Source of the DNA: Aristolochia californica
Lineage: Eukaryota > Streptophyta > Magnoliopsida > Piperales > Aristolochiaceae
DNA: 64,000 nt
NCBI GenBank assembly: GCA_029961685.1
Contig: JARWKL010000006.1
Location: forward strand, 15,522,276 to 15,586,275
Direction: 5' to 3'
The notes beneath the pieces were generated by a model. It was not told where the DNA came from, did not search any database, and saw only the letters and a list, made by a program, of their open reading frames with translations. Positions 50,223 to 60,735 of this stretch are shown here, piece by piece (position 1 is the stretch's first letter; every line of letters begins with the position of its first letter). The translations under genes were made by a program, and so were the position numbers.

Positions 50223-50911
50223 ATGGAAACAGACTTGTCTAGAAATGAATTCTCATTCAAGACAAAATTGGTTACCTCGTTTGAGTTTACATGGTTGCAA
50301 AGCCTTAATAAGCCAAACAAAGCAAGTTTTATTGAGTTTGAATTTTTGAAGAAAATTCAACCTTTGAAACTTTCGAACATCATGTCTGAGGATCCCTCGC
50401 TACGCCTTCTAAAGGTGGACAACATTCATTGAAAAATAGAAACCGATCATACTGTTCAATTCCAAAGGTGGAATGACCAAATCGGACAAGGGATGAACAC
50501 TCCATTCTTCACAACCGAATCCAGCAGCAGTTGGAATCAAGTGAAACTGAGTCAAGAAATAGACTTGAAATATGCATCCATACTTTATTCTTATGGATTC
50601 ATAAAGCAGATAATGCTTCACTCCACCAATTTATTGGTTTTGGAGAAGATGCCAAAAAAGATTATGGAGGCTTGCTAAAGCTTTATCTCCATAAAAAAAG
50701 TAAAGGAACTCAGATTAAATTCGTTTCCTATATTGCTGAAATTGTTACTGACATCAAGATGTTTCCAAGCATTTCTGTCGTGACTCTTGAAGCCATCAAA
50801 ACAGGTGAAGCTACACAGGAATATGATCCCAGACATATTCCAAAGACAAAACCATGCCCCGAAGCTGTTTGGCCAACCAGGCGTATACAAGGGCTCAAGC
50901 TTCTGACATAG
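50223..50911 (+). pseudogene. Viral downstream ORF region, unassigned
   Basis: Frames 50223-50432 and 50531-50911 are open and protein-like (for example FVSYIAEIVTDIKMFPSISV) with breaks between them. The place after pol is where several caulimovirid genera carry an extra ORF, but I see no diagnostic motif for movement protein or transactivator. Confidence 0.45.
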
Positions 50912-52327
50912 CTCTTACAACAACTACTTCAGAAGAAGAAAAACTTTATCTGTAAGACATCCGTCCCATTAACGATTATTGCGAAAATCTATAAAGAGAC
51001 TCCTGCACCTATTTAGAAAAGTCTCGAAGAAATACTAAAGAAAATCCTCAAAGGAAATATTCCCTTAAGAAAAAATACAAAAGAAGGTTTCTGCAAGATG
51101 GCCCAGAAGTCTTTTCCAAAAGAGCACACCTGCCGACTGTGCATAGAAAGGTAACTATCAGAATGAAGAACAGTCAGCAGCCATGTCAGTCGACACATCA
51201 GCCAACAAGTCAGCAGCCACCAAGGTAGAAGACAAAATCCAAGTCAGCAAAGGCGACAAAGAAAAAAGATCCCTGTACGTCAGCAAGATGATGTCAAGAG
51301 AATAAAAGTCTTTAGTACCCCTGCTTTCGGCTCCGAAAGGTAATACTGTAAGGGCAAAAATGAAAAGACAAAAAGACAAACGATACCCTTTATCTTTAAT
51401 TACAAACCCTTCGATCAAGGGTAAAGAGGGAAGAAAAAGAGAGCCCCTCAGCTACAAAATTGAAGCTCCACCAGAGGTTGAGGCATTCAAAAATCAATCC
51501 ACTCTTTTCTAGAAGAAGAATCAAATATCTGAAGAAGGCGATTTCCAGTGAGCATCTTTTGGTGAAGTCCTTAAAGAATGGTATGTGCTTAACAGTCGTA
51601 ATGGCTGAGTAGTAAAGTGGGAGCCGACCGGTAGCACGATCGGTAACTTCAGGAGCTATGTAGATATGTAATTGTGTTTTTCTTTTTCCTTTTTAAGGAT
51701 ATGATGTTGTGTTTTTTTTTTATATTTTCCACATGTTTGTAATATTTCAATTCGTACAGTGTTTTTTTTATTGTTCCTGTTGCTCATCTATATATGAATC
51801 ACCACAGTAGTTGTTTTTCCTATTCTAAAGTTACTGTTGATGTTTATTGTTCATGTTCACTGCTCACTCGTAAATAGTAATAGTATCGAATAGTGCTAAA
51901 TACAATCGAAGCTAGAGACTTAGAATTATTCGGCTACTCTTCGAGGTAGAAAATGAAATGGAGCTATGCTCTACCCTACTGAAGCAGCCATGGAGCCGCA
52001 TCAGTTGACATAGATGGCTTGGGGAACTTTGAAAACCATGAGGAGCCCATGTGGTGGTATGCCGGTAGGAATAAGGTCAAACTCCGAAGAGTTCTGAGTA
52101 GCAGCAGAAGTCATGTTGGGCCTATTAGATAGCTATTAAATATCGACACAAACGAGTAAATAGCAGTAATATGTGGTAGTGACTGACAATAATATCAATA
52201 GGAAATGTTGGTAAGGGAAGAATTGTAATGTAGGAATAGTAAGTAATGTGTTGAGAGTGTCTTTGTGTTAAAAATGGTATCAAAGCAATGGTGTTTTGGT
52301 ATCATAGTAGTCTAGTGTAGTTTAAAA
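50912..52327 (+). other. Putative viral intergenic region and pregenomic leader
   Basis: Long frames are lacking here. Short frames up to about 51418 are on the minus strand only. From about 51660 the DNA is T-rich with many short ORFs, typical of a pararetroviral leader. It ends with TGGTATCAAAGC at 52275, matching the primer-binding site at the left end, and a second partial copy TGGTATCATAG at 52297. I could not fix a TATA box or transcript start. Confidence 0.45.
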
Positions 52328-52333
52328 ATGGTA

Positions 52334-53093
52334 ATGCAGACCAGTAGAAACTCCTATGGACTCAAATGCAAAATTATGTGCCAGTACTGGAGAAGAGGTA
52401 GATGTCAAAAAATATCACAGATTGGTGGGAAAACTTATTTACCTCTGCTAACGAGGCCAGATATTTCATATGAAATCAGTGTAGTATGTAAATATATGCA
52501 CACCCCATAACTCAATCATTGGCAAGCACTAGAAAGGATATTGCGATATATGAAAGGAGCACCAAGAAGAGGGCTCCTCTATAAAAATCATGGTCACTTT
52601 AACATCGAAGGATTCTTAGATGCGGATTGGGCCAGATCCCCGGATGACAGAAAATCTACTTCGGGATATTGTACCTTGGTTGGAGGGAACTTGGTTACAT
52701 GGAGAAACAAGAAACAAAATGTAGTTGCACAGTCCAATGCAGAAGTAGAATATAGAGCCATGGCACACACGGTTAGTGAACTTCTATGGATCAGATCTCT
52801 TCTTACTGAACTGGGATTCTACAACGAAGCTTCTAGGGACCTATATTGCGATTATCAGGCAACCATACATATCACATCCTATCCATCTTTCATGAGAGGA
52901 CAAATCATATTGAAGTAGACTACCACTTCATATGAGAAAATTTCCAATCCAACATATTATCTTTCAAGTATATTTCTACACAAAGCTAAGTTGCAGACAT
53001 TCTCACCAAATCGATCACTCAAAAAATTTTGTCCACCATCTACAGCAAGCTGGGTATTTATGATGTTTTCTCCCTCCCCAGCTTGAGGGGGAG
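52334..53093 (+). pseudogene. Copia-2 pol, right part (RT end and RNase H)
   Basis: It resumes the copia polyprotein left at 31533: RPVETPMDSNAKLC, then after stops RYMKGAPRRGLLYKNHGHF, DADWARSPDDRKSTSGYC, AQSNAEVEYRAMAHTVSEL and LYCDYQATIHI. It runs to a polypurine tract TTGAGGGGGAG before the LTR. Frameshifts occur near 52450, 52880 and 52920. Confidence 0.88.
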
Positions 53094-53665
53094 TGTTACA
53101 ATGTGGGACCCACCATGGTTGCATGAGCTGGTGGGACCCACCATGAGGACGTGAGAAGCCAAGATGAGTCAACACACAAGTTGTCATGAGTTGGATGACG
53201 AGCTGGAATAAGTTGGAAGAATTGAAGATTTAGTGGGACCCACAAAGATACCATGAGCTGGAATATCTAATGGGACCCACAAGAATATAGCATGAGCTGG
53301 CATCCTTAGCCTAGCCAGCTCATGAACAAGGAATTGGGAAAGTTAGTATTTGGCGAAGTTAGAATTTGGGTAAGTTAGAATTTGAGTAAGTTCTAAATTG
53401 AGTTGAATTATAGTGGGAAAGTGTACATAAATTATATCACTCCTCCACTATAAATAGAGGAGCTTGTATTCAAGAAAAATCAATCAAAGCAAGGAGTTCT
53501 TTCCTCTTTTCCCATTCATGTGAAAGAAGCTCTTCTTTTCTCTTCTCTTCTCTTTAGTTTTTTCTTCTTTTCCTCTCTCTACCTGAAAGCCCTCTTTCCC
53601 TCTTCTCTTTTTCTCTTCTCTCTCCCCTTACTCAAGTTATTATTCATTGGGTCCTAAACTCAACA
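53094..53665 (+). mobile_element. Copia-2 3' LTR
   Basis: TGTTACAATGTGGGACCCAC...CTAAACTCAACA, 572 bp, is related to the Copia-1 LTRs but clearly diverged. A TATA box is at 53449-53456. The right flank begins CACAT; the element's left end is not in view, so no duplication could be tested. Confidence 0.88.
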
Positions 53666-54391
53666 CACATCAAGTCAAGATAATGTTCATATATTGTGAA
53701 GATTTATTTTTATGACCAAAATGATGTTATAATCTTGATCTTCTTGTAGATCAATTACAAGCTTGATCAAGATCAGTTGCTATTTGTGTCTTATCAAGAT
53801 TGATTTTTTGAGATTCAGTTACCTTTATGTAACTTGGATTAATTTTATTTGAGGTGGAATTCTAGCACATGTTGCTGTAAATTCTCCCACTTGATGTGGC
53901 TCATGGGATTGTGTTATGTTGTTGGATGACCGTTATATGTTTGATGAAATTCCAGCATTTACTTATCCCGATTATTTTTGTTGTTCTTGAACTTCAGCAA
54001 TTGCAATTTTTTTGCGTTGAAGTATTCCCATGAGCTGAAGATAAATTTGTTTCCGAGTGTCTTGATTTGCCTCTGAGTTTTCTTTAAATATTTTTTGCTC
54101 TCGGTTTGTCTTGGAGTTTAGATTAAGGCTTAAGCAGTTGCATCTACCTTCTCTTCTTTGTTTTTCCTTTAAGAATATAAGAGGAATAGAGTGATGGCTG
54201 GATTTTATTCTTGCTTGCCAAAAACACAAATTTGTTGATAATTTGGTGCTTACACTCATGAAGAAATTCTTTTCTCCTTTTCCCTCTATTGTTGGTGACT
54301 GATTTGGTCCATTGGTTCTTCAAATTACATTGAGTAATTGTTATTTGAAGAAGGCCCCAACCCTTGACCTCCACATTTGACTTGACTCATC
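53666..54391. other. Leader-like non-coding DNA between a copia LTR and a copia gag
   Basis: No primer-binding site follows the LTR at 53666 and no recognisable ORF occurs. The DNA leads into the Copia-3 gag. It could be the untranslated leader of Copia-3, whose 5' LTR would then be missing or shared. Confidence 0.35.
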
Positions 54392-55433
54392 ATGGATAGT
54401 GGACACCAATAATAAGAGTGACATACTCCACATTACAATGATTCCACTAAGAGGTCTCTACAATTACCTTTGTTGGTTACAATCGGTACGGAGGGTTCTC
54501 ATTACTTGTGACCTTTTAAGTCTTGTTATTAAAATCCCTCCTCCAATTGATGAAGAAGATGAAGCCGACCACGAGTGGTTTAAAAAAGATAACATGGTTA
54601 TTAGTTGGGTCATCAATAGCATGGAAGTGCATGTAGCTAACAATGTGGTCCACTTGGAAACAACCAAGGACATTTGGGACACTTGTGCTAAGCTCTACTC
54701 GAGTATTGCCTCCTTACAAAGAGTATATGATCTTACAAAGTATGCTGCATACTAAACATGGAGATAACATTCATGAGTTTTTGGCTAAGTTTCGGGGCTT
54801 TCTCCAAGAATGGAAAATAGCTCAGCCATACTCTACTAACATTGCTATTCAAGAATGATAATGAGAGGCCTTGGCAGCAGCTATTTGCTTGTCAAATATT
54901 AAGCCTTACCTTGAGGTTGCGAAGACCCAACTTCTATGTTCCTCCACTCTTCCATCCTTCAATGACATCAATGCCATGTTACTATGGATCCATGATCCAT
55001 CCCCTCCTTCTCCTATTGATGCTCCATCGGCTATGTTCTCTGGCAATCGGGGTACATCATCCTCATATCAAGGACGGGGCAGAAATATGAGAGGGGGGAA
55101 AACTATGAGGGGGAAAAAAATAGAGGTTGTCAAACGGGTCCGAATAATTCCCGTACTGAGCCTTGACTTTGCATTTATTGTGGTGGTTAGAAACGCCTTG
55201 TGGAAACATGCTGAAAACTTCACGGCAAGCCTGATTGGACCATGGCTAATCTAGTATCTGTTAATGTTGAGAAACGTGAAGAAAAGGATGACTCCCTCTC
55301 CGAAAATGTGACTCTCACTGCTGAAGACTATGTTGCATTTCAGAAGATGAAGTCCTTAATGGAATCTTCCATTCCTCCATTATCTACTGCCGCTACCACT
55401 ATTGCCTCAGGTATGCTTTTTTCCTCTTCATCC
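54392..55433 (+). pseudogene. Copia-3 gag and start of protease
   Basis: Frames 54399-54755, 54643-54858, 54871-55254 and 55242-55502 carry copia gag words homologous to Copia-1: SDILHITMIPLRGLYNYL, PPIDEEDEAD, VVHLETTKDIWDTC and HGDNIHEFLAKFRGFLQEW. The zinc knuckle is decayed (CIYCGG then a stop, about 55169). The DNA continues to the serine-rich protease lead-in and is interrupted at 55434 by Gypsy-D. Confidence 0.85.
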
Positions 55434-55438
55434 TCTTC

Positions 55439-56244
55439 TGTTATGGTCCCTAGCCATGGATCTAGTAACTCGACGAGTCAAATAAGGATCCAACACTGTT
55501 AGAGGGGTTTCTTAACAGATTTTTGTGAAAAAAACTCTCTTTTCTTCCCTCTCACGTTATAATTGAAAAGGAGTTTCCTTTTCTCAATTATAGATGCACC
55601 AAATCAATCAAGAGACTGTTTAAGGATCCAATTATGAAACCCAACTTTATACCTCACGTCAATGAGTAGGGTTTTTGAATTCATGCAACTACCAATGTTG
55701 TACGTAAAGAAGACATACTATTGTTCTTCTAAACTCGAAAAAGATAGATAAAAATACCTCTTGAAGACTTCCTTCAATCAGCAACTCGAAAACCTCTTTC
55801 TTGATGCCAAGGCTCACACAAAACCTCCTTCCCTCACTGCTGGTTCGTGGAAGAGATGGATAACTATTGCAGCTTGGAAGAGAAGGATGATTGCTCTTCC
55901 TTTTCCTTCCATGATCTCGTCAAAGATTCCCCAATGGATGCAACAAACCACCATGCCAAGAACTCTAGGATAGGGAACCTAGCAAGAACCTAATTACTCT
56001 ATTTTAATCTAAATCCGAACTTACTTTATTTCTCATTCCTTACCCTTTAAATAGGGTCATTCACACCAAGATAGGTTAGGGTTAGGGTTATAAATCCCAA
56101 CTATACCCCTACCTTCAAGTCTTATTACATAATCAATCAAATTCGAAATTAAAAGTAACATAAGTAATAAACGTAAAAGTAGGTGACTAGGTGAGTCATT
56201 GTCTCCTCCTCTGAGTGACTCAGTGTACTATTGAGTCCATAACA
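55439..56244 (-). repeat. Gypsy-D 3' LTR
   Basis: This 806-bp LTR is homologous to 60717-61539 along its length. It contains a TTTAAATAGGG TATA-like word (about 56045). Confidence 0.92.
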
Positions 56245-56297
56245 TCTGCCTCCCCTTGGAGAAAGAGCTTGTCCTCAAGCACGTAAGCTGGATAGAC

Positions 56298-56552
56298 CTA
56301 TTTCAATGTCTCTAATCGCTCCCATGTCACTACCTCGGGGTTTGTAGCGGTCCACTGCATGAGGATGTTCCACTGGTCATTTGTCATACACGCCCATAAC
56401 ACCGTGTAGGGTGTCAAAATGAGGTGGCCATTGTCCACTGGAGGAAGGAACGGTGGGGAAGAATGGGCTGGCCCTTTGTGAGGTTTCAGTAGTGAGACAT
56501 GAAAAACATCATGCAGCTTCACTGTGTCTGGCAATTGTAGTTGATACGCCAC
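56298..56552 (-). pseudogene. Gypsy-D integrase C terminus (chromodomain-like)
   Basis: It reads YQLQLPDTVKLHDVFHVSLL, then WNILMQWTATNPEVVTWERL. The VFHVSLLK and TWE words identify the gypsy integrase tail. A stop separates it from 56519-56719, which carries VGDYVWLRLRQYRRH. Confidence 0.85.
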
Positions 56553-57430
56553 CTACCCGACGCGTCAAATAATGGCAAAGGGGCCAAAGTACTTGGGGGA
56601 GAGCTTATGGTGCGCTGGTCCATGAGAGAGTGCCGTCGGTATTGTCGGAGACGCAGCCACACATAGTCCCCAACCGTGTACGAGACATCCAGGTGGCCCT
56701 TGTTGTAAGCCGCAATCATCCTGTCCTAAGCCTTTTGTAGCCGGTCTGTAAACGTCTTCAACACCTGATCTCGATCCATGAGTGCCTCATTAATGGCATC
56801 CACGTAGGTGGTGCCTCTGGTATAATAGAGAAGCCTCGGGGGGTCCCTCCCATAAAGAACCCAGAAAGGAGAGGACTGCAAGGCTGAGTGGAATGAAGTG
56901 TTATAACAGTATTCTGCCCAGAGTAGCCATTGAACCCACTGTTTCGGTCAATCTCCCACTAAGCACCGGAGATACATCTCGATGGTCCAATTAACCACCT
57001 CGCTTTGGCCATCCATCTGAGGGTGATATGCGAAGGAAAGTTTCAATTGCATTCCACTCTGTCGAAACAGTTCCCTCTAGAAAGTACTCGTGAAAACCGC
57101 ATCCCTGTCACTCACAATAGATTCAGGAATGCCATGTAAGTGTACAATATGCTCCAAGAAGGTCTGTGCCACACGAGTTTGCAGTGTAGTGGTGAGCCAT
57201 CAGGATAAAATGACCATACTTGGAGAAGCGATCAACCACCACAAACAAAATAGACTTCCTGGCTGAGAGGGGAAGACCCTCCACGAAATATCTGCCCATA
57301 CCTGAGTAGGGAGAGTGAGAAGCTAGAGAAGACCTGCAGGACTCAAATGATCTGATTTGTTCCTTTGACATACCTGACAATCGGAGACATATGCAGTAAT
57401 GGAGGAATTCATAGCCGGCCAATAGAAATC
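56553..57430 (-). pseudogene. Gypsy-D integrase core, badly broken
   Basis: Conserved words appear in different frames: HPQMDGQSEV-like around 57010, DRDAVFTSTF-like at about 57080, and VVVDRFSKYGHFILMAHHYT in the 3' part of the frame 57123-58013. Multiple stops and shifts. Confidence 0.75.
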
Positions 57431-58320
57431 CACCCAAATACACCACAACGTCTTCTGTAACCTCATGGGTAGAATCATGATAAGTCGAGAGAATGGTTGG
57501 AAGCAACTCGGACGTGGTCGGAAGGTAAATCCACTGCTTATAGAAAATTAGTGAATCCTGAAAGGACCACTTAGAATCCATCTCCCCATTGGAAATTTTG
57601 CGGTGCAGCTCCTGTAGTGCTGGAAGTGTGGCAAGTGCATCATGGACCATGTCTAGAATGAGAAAACGCAGTTGGCTGGCGACATAGACGAGATACTGAT
57701 GTTCAAAACGTTTGGACAAGGCGTCCACCACCTTGTTTAATCTGCCCGCACGATACTCCATTGAGAAATCAAAGCCCATCAACTTACTAATCCAATGCTG
57801 CTGTGGTGACGTTGTGAGACGCTGCTCAAGTAAGAACTTTAGACTATAATGATTAGTACGGATGAGAAAAGTACATCCCCATAAATACGGCCGCCAGTGT
57901 TGAACCTCCTTGGCCAACTCGATCAGCTCGCGTTCATATGCAGCCAATTTCTGATAACAAGAGGCCAACTGTCGACTGAAATAAGCAATGGGGTGGGAGT
58001 TCTGATGCAACACTGCCTCAATGCCCCACCAAAAGCATCACATTCTATCACAAACAAGTTATCAAAATTTGGAAGCTGTAACACCAAAATTTGGAAGAGC
58101 ATTCTTGAGTGCGTGAAATGCCATGGAAGCCTCTTCGTTCCACTGAAAGGAATTATTTTTAAGGAGGTTTGTCAAAGGTGCTGCCAATGGACCAAAACTC
58201 CGAATAAATTTTTGGTAATAGCCTACCAAACCCAAGAATCCACTTAATGCTGAGCAAGACTGAGGCTATGGCCACTCACTAATGGTCTGAATCTTCTCGG
58301 ATCAACAATGACCCCCTCAT
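57431..58320 (-). pseudogene. Gypsy-D RNase H and connection
   Basis: The frame 57123-58013 carries HPIAYFSRQLAS, AAYERELIELAKEVQHW, IRTNHYSLKFLLEQ (TNH where TDH is usual, a changed catalytic-region residue) and MGFDFSMEYRAGRLN. Upstream, the YLGHIIS word near 58320 ends the RT. Confidence 0.83.
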
Positions 58321-59040
58321 GGGAAATAATGTGGCCCAGGTAAGCAACATGAGATGCCCCAAAGGAGCATTTGGACTTCTTCAAATATAATTGGTGTGCT
58401 CGCAATAAATCAAATACAATTCTCAAATGTGCTAAGTGGTCATCTCGAGACTTGCTATATATGAGTATATCATAAAAAAAATAAGTACAAATTTTTGAAG
58501 GTAAGAGCTAAATACCTCATTCATCAGCGCCTGGAAAGTAGATGGAGTATTTGATAGCCCAAAAGGCATGACCACGAATTCAAAGTGGTCATGATGTGTT
58601 CAGAACGTCGTCTTTTCAATATCTGCTAGATGCATGCGAATTTGATGATACCCAGACCGTAAGTCTGGTTTTGTGAAGTCCCACGATCCTTGTAGCTCAT
58701 CGAGGAGCTCCTGCACCACCGGAATGGGAAATTTGTCTTTCACTGTCAGCGTGTTCAACTCACGATAATCAACACAAAAGCGCCAAGTCCCATCATGTTT
58801 CTTCACGAGCAGAACTGGTGAAGAGAAGGGGGACATACGGCTGCGAATAAGGCCCTGTTGTAGCATCGCCTGACACTTTCTTTCAATCTCATCTTTCTGG
58901 AGGTGAGGATACTGATACGGATGAACAACTACCACATCTGACCCTGGTTTCAAACATATCCGGTGATCACACTTTCTGAGTGGGGGGAGCTCTGTAGGCT
59001 CACAAAAAAAGGTCGGAGAACTCATCAATAAGACCATCAA
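58321..59040 (-). pseudogene. Gypsy-D reverse transcriptase
   Basis: The frame 58600-59040 contains LRKCDHRICLKPGSDVVVVH, YPHLQKDEIERKC, SPFSSPVLLVKKHDGTWRFC and DLRSGYHQI (preceded by FTKP, where FTKL is usual). It stops at 58600. [17 protein letters not shown] words continue to about 58540; the FDDIL box is disrupted by a frameshift near 58470. Confidence 0.85.
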
Positions 59041-59098
59041 TACTGCCTGCTAAAATATCTGGGGCAGTCAGAGAATGAATGTGCTGTTGTGTTTCTGT

Positions 59099-59500
59099 CT
59101 AACTTCCTTGTAGGAGCACTTGGCTACCTCGTAGGACAAAACTCATTGTCAATGCAGAAAAGTCCCACAAAATGGGTCCCAACGTTTGTAACCATTTGAT
59201 TCCCAACACCATATCAAAACCAGCCAGAGGAATAACAAAAAACTCAGCATGAAACAAAGTAGTGCCAATAGTAAAATTTACCGCCTTGCTGATTCTGTAG
59301 CTAGGAATCTTCTCCCCATTGGCCACTGAGACTGTGGCTGTCGGATGGGAAAGAATCTGTAAATGCAGGTGCTGGGCCGCGGTCAAACTAAGAAAATTGT
59401 GGGTGCTCCCCAAGTCCACTAGGCCCACGAGTTCCCGATCGAAGATCTGAGCTCTGACTTGCATGGTTTTTGGCGACTTTTGCCCAGTAATTGCATGCAA
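59099..59500 (-). pseudogene. Gypsy-D aspartic protease with altered active site
   Basis: MHAITGQKSPKTMQV precedes LVGLVDLGSTHNFLS. The catalytic D-S-G reads D-L-G. The C-terminal half FFVIPLAGFDMVLGIKWLQT is intact. Confidence 0.87.
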
Positions 59501-60735
59501 GGAAATTTATGGTGGTGCTTCCTCTATCATATCCTTTGTCACCTCGATATCATCATCTTCAACCGTATCAATTAAAAACAATCTTTTGCACTGATGACCA
59601 ACCCGATATGGTTCATCATAGTTGTAACACAGATTTTTGGACCGCCTCTCCATCATCTCAGCACTTGTCAATTTTTTTATGTACTGAGGTGGATGACTGC
59701 TCGATTTTGTATCCCCTAGTAAAGTGGTGCTCGAGTGTGTCTGGGAGGAGGTGTTGTGGTTTGAACCCCTGAGGATAATTGCGTCTGCTCTGCCAGGTGG
59801 AGGAAGTGCTCCTCTCCCCTGACCATGTGGGTCATCTGTGCAGGGCCTTCTGTCGCAGTTCTAAAGCACGGGCTACATTCATCGCGTGTGATAATGTAAT
59901 CGGTGCATAGAGCTCCACCTCAAGCTTTAACGCCTCCGTCAAGCCTGCTGTAAATAACACCACTTGGTGGTCCACTTGTACCTTACCGTTTGCTCGTGCT
60001 AAATTTTCCTGAAACAGTTTCATATATTGCTCCACGGAACCAGTTTGTCATAACATAACCAAATCACTCAAGGGATTGCTGTATGTCGGAGGTCCAAAAT
60101 GAAGAGAGCATAAATTCTTAAATTCTTCCCACTCCACAACTGATCTATCCGCTTCAAATTGCTAATACTAGAGTTGTGTTTCTCCCAGTAAGTGGAAAAC
60201 AGCCATCCCCACTTTATCATACGCTGGTACTCTTTGATGGGCAAAACATTTTTCACAGCGATATAGCCATACCAAAGGGACTTCTGACCCATTATAAGTG
60301 GGAGATTCGAGTTTAGTGTACCAAGGTACAATGCCTCCTCCCTGGTGGAAGGGTCCTCCCGGGATGAAGGGTCCTTGCTAGCCAGGAACAGTGCCTCCTC
60401 CCTGGTTGAAGGGTCCCCCTCGGAATGAAGGGTCCCTGCTGGCCAGAGAAACTCATGAGCCTCGTAAACTCATCTCCCCCTCTGTTATATGAATGGTCCC
60501 CTCCTCTTTGCTCTGGAGTTGTGTTCCTTCCAGTAGTCATACCAGTTTCCATGCTGTCCATTCTTCCATTCAAAGTCTCCATACTGATCTCAACCTTAAA
60601 GAACCTCTCCTCCAATTCAGAAAATCTTTTCTCATTATCTGTATTGCCTTTGAGGATAGCTTCAAGCAATTTATGGTTGCTGATATCTGCCGGGTTACCC
60701 TGCTCTGATACCAAGTTGTTATGGTCCCTAGCCAT
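59501..60735 (-). pseudogene. Gypsy-D gag
   Basis: Gag opens at the ATG at 60735, inside the LTR (MARDHNNLVSEQGNPADISN), reads the primer-binding site as LVSEQ, and has a coiled-coil segment (NEKRFSELEERFFKVEIS). The first frame ends at 60313. Further words are KLFQENLARANGKV and TEALKLEVELYAP (59832-60035). A zinc-knuckle relic, reading CVTTMMNH on one side and HQCKRL-like on the other, lies near 59590-59635. Two 60-bp repeats lie within (60328-60448). Confidence 0.83.
60328..60448 (-). repeat. Two 60-bp tandem repeats in Gypsy-D gag
   Basis: On plus, TGCCTCCTCCCTGGTGGAAG (about 60332) recurs as TGCCTCCTCCCTGGTTGAAG (about 60392). Both are followed by GGTCC..C..GAATGAAGGGTCC. The period is a multiple of three and encodes a proline/glycine/arginine-rich repeat. 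Confidence 0.78.

Larger units (their letters stand above)
31534..52333 (+). mobile_element. Endogenous pararetrovirus (Caulimoviridae), near full length, split by Gypsy-C
   Basis: The viral part begins at a tRNA-Met primer-binding site, TGGTATCAGAGCC (31535), and ends just past a second one, TGGTATCAAAGC (52275). Between these, excluding Gypsy-C and one TSD copy, is about 7.3 kb, the size of a whole caulimovirid genome. Order: unknown coiled-coil ORF, viroplasmin-like domain, coat protein with zinc knuckle, aspartic protease, reverse transcriptase, RNase H, further ORFs, leader. Many stops and frameshifts make it inactive. The host copia sequence is interrupted at both edges, with ATGGTA at 31534-31539 and 52328-52333. 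The genus was not determined. Confidence 0.88.
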
